Assembly (NCBI RefSeq): GCF_002257645.1
Contig: NZ_NQMO01000002.1
Coordinates: forward strand, 806,001-870,000
Source of the DNA: Paenibacillus sp. XY044
GTDB taxonomy: Bacteria > Bacillota > Bacilli > Paenibacillales > Paenibacillaceae
Length of the DNA: 64,000 bases
Reading direction: 5' to 3'
In this document: one piece after another, positions 63,639-64,000 of the stretch
How the letters are laid out: each line of letters opens with the position of its first letter
How positions within the stretch are numbered: position 1 is the first letter of the stretch
Position numbers and translations under genes: made by a program
The notes under the pieces: generated by a model
The model's input: only the letters and a program-made list of their open reading frames with translations
Databases searched by the model: none
What the model was told of the DNA's origin: nothing

Positions 63639-64000
63639 ATGATTGTAGGAAAGCTGGATTACTGCGATTACTCGACGATTCAGGCGGCCGTGGACGCCCT
63701 GGAGAGGCAGCATCCGCAGCGGCCGGAAACCCTGTACATCCTGTCGGGTGTCTATGAAGAAGCGGTACGGATTTACCGGTCCGACCTGGCCGTGATCGGC
63801 ATCGGATATGTGGAAATCACGAAGGGCCGGTATGCCAAGGAACTGGATTCAGACGGGAATGAGATTGGCACGTTTGCGACGCCGACGCTGTTCCTGGGCG
63901 GCCGGCGGCTGCTGATCGAGAATTTGGTCGTGACCAATTCGGCCGGACAGGGCGAAGACATCGGACAGGCCGTCGCGGTCTCCGCGCACTGCGACGAAAC
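63639..64000 (+). CDS. Pectinesterase (partial, runs off right edge)
   Basis: The first 120 residues are visible: VGKLDYCDYSTIQAAVDALE, then LYILSGVYEEAVRI, ATPTLFLGG and NLVVTNSAGQGEDIGQAVAV, the start of a CE8 pectin methylesterase beta-helix. It removes methyl groups from polygalacturonate. The start ATG follows GGGGGAAGG, and there is no signal peptide. It continues the operon from the esterase gene. Confidence 0.88.
   Translation, partial: MIVGKLDYCDYSTIQAAVDALERQHPQRPETLYILSGVYEEAVRIYRSDLAVIGIGYVEITKGRYAKELDSDGNEIGTFATPTLFLGGRRLLIENLVVTNSAGQGEDIGQAVAVSAHCDE

Overview
The window looks like chromosome from a Paenibacillus-type Firmicute. Supporting signs are strong AGGAGG-type ribosome sites, rho-independent terminators, a BY-kinase exopolysaccharide operon, an S-layer-homology surface protein, a membrane-anchored AraC sensor next to Lpl-type sugar transporter genes without an ATPase, and cre-like sites. 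This taxon call is inference from gene content; no rRNA or tRNA gene was seen.

Region 1 (1-19870): a lasso-peptide-type cyclase (asparagine synthetase fold, cut by the left edge) and a VanZ-like gene point left. A roughly 17-kb, apparently single-promoter operon points right: chain-length regulator, tyrosine kinase, a structured 250-nt leader, galU, priming transferase, three glycosyltransferases, Wzy polymerase, Wzx flippase, manC, ugd, a nucleotidyltransferase-like gene, rfbB, then the lasso genes B1 (PqqD-like), B2 (protease) and D (ABC exporter), ended by a strong terminator. The cyclase promoter and the exopolysaccharide promoter carry the same paired operator (ATACA-N3-TGTAT) in the same architecture. 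Lasso maturation and polysaccharide synthesis therefore appear to be interleaved and co-regulated. No lasso precursor gene was found in the window.

Region 2 (20052-25900): a MerR regulator plus oxidoreductase with paired palindromes, an acyl-CoA dehydrogenase-like gene, and a molybdate module (one-component regulator, ModA, ModB, no ModC) with four 10-bp direct repeats at the promoter.

Region 3 (26300-31348): a 1588-residue secreted protein (lamin-tail domain, DUF2252 kinase-like domain, cadherin-like domain, three SLH repeats), preceded by a 13-bp tandem repeat.

Region 4 (31428-38011, minus strand): a PotABCD-like ABC transporter co-directional with a nucleoside hydrolase and adenine deaminase. 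This is best read as purine nucleoside uptake and salvage.

Region 5 (38329-47518): mixed genes: an MpsC/DUF2294 protein, a PLD-like lipoprotein, a nitroreductase, a LysR regulator divergent from two paralogous cytosine-deaminase-like amidohydrolases, a methyltransferase, and a TetR/MFS efflux pair with matching operators.

Region 6 (47565-64000): a pectin and galacturonate catabolic island. uxaB-uxaA-uxaC and a rhamnogalacturonan acetylesterase run leftward with a LacI regulator upstream. A membrane AraC sensor follows, then a divergently split Lpl-type oligosaccharide importer, then GH105, GH28, an alpha/beta-hydrolase esterase and a pectinesterase cut by the right edge. The enzymes lack signal peptides, so breakdown of imported oligomers is probably cytoplasmic.
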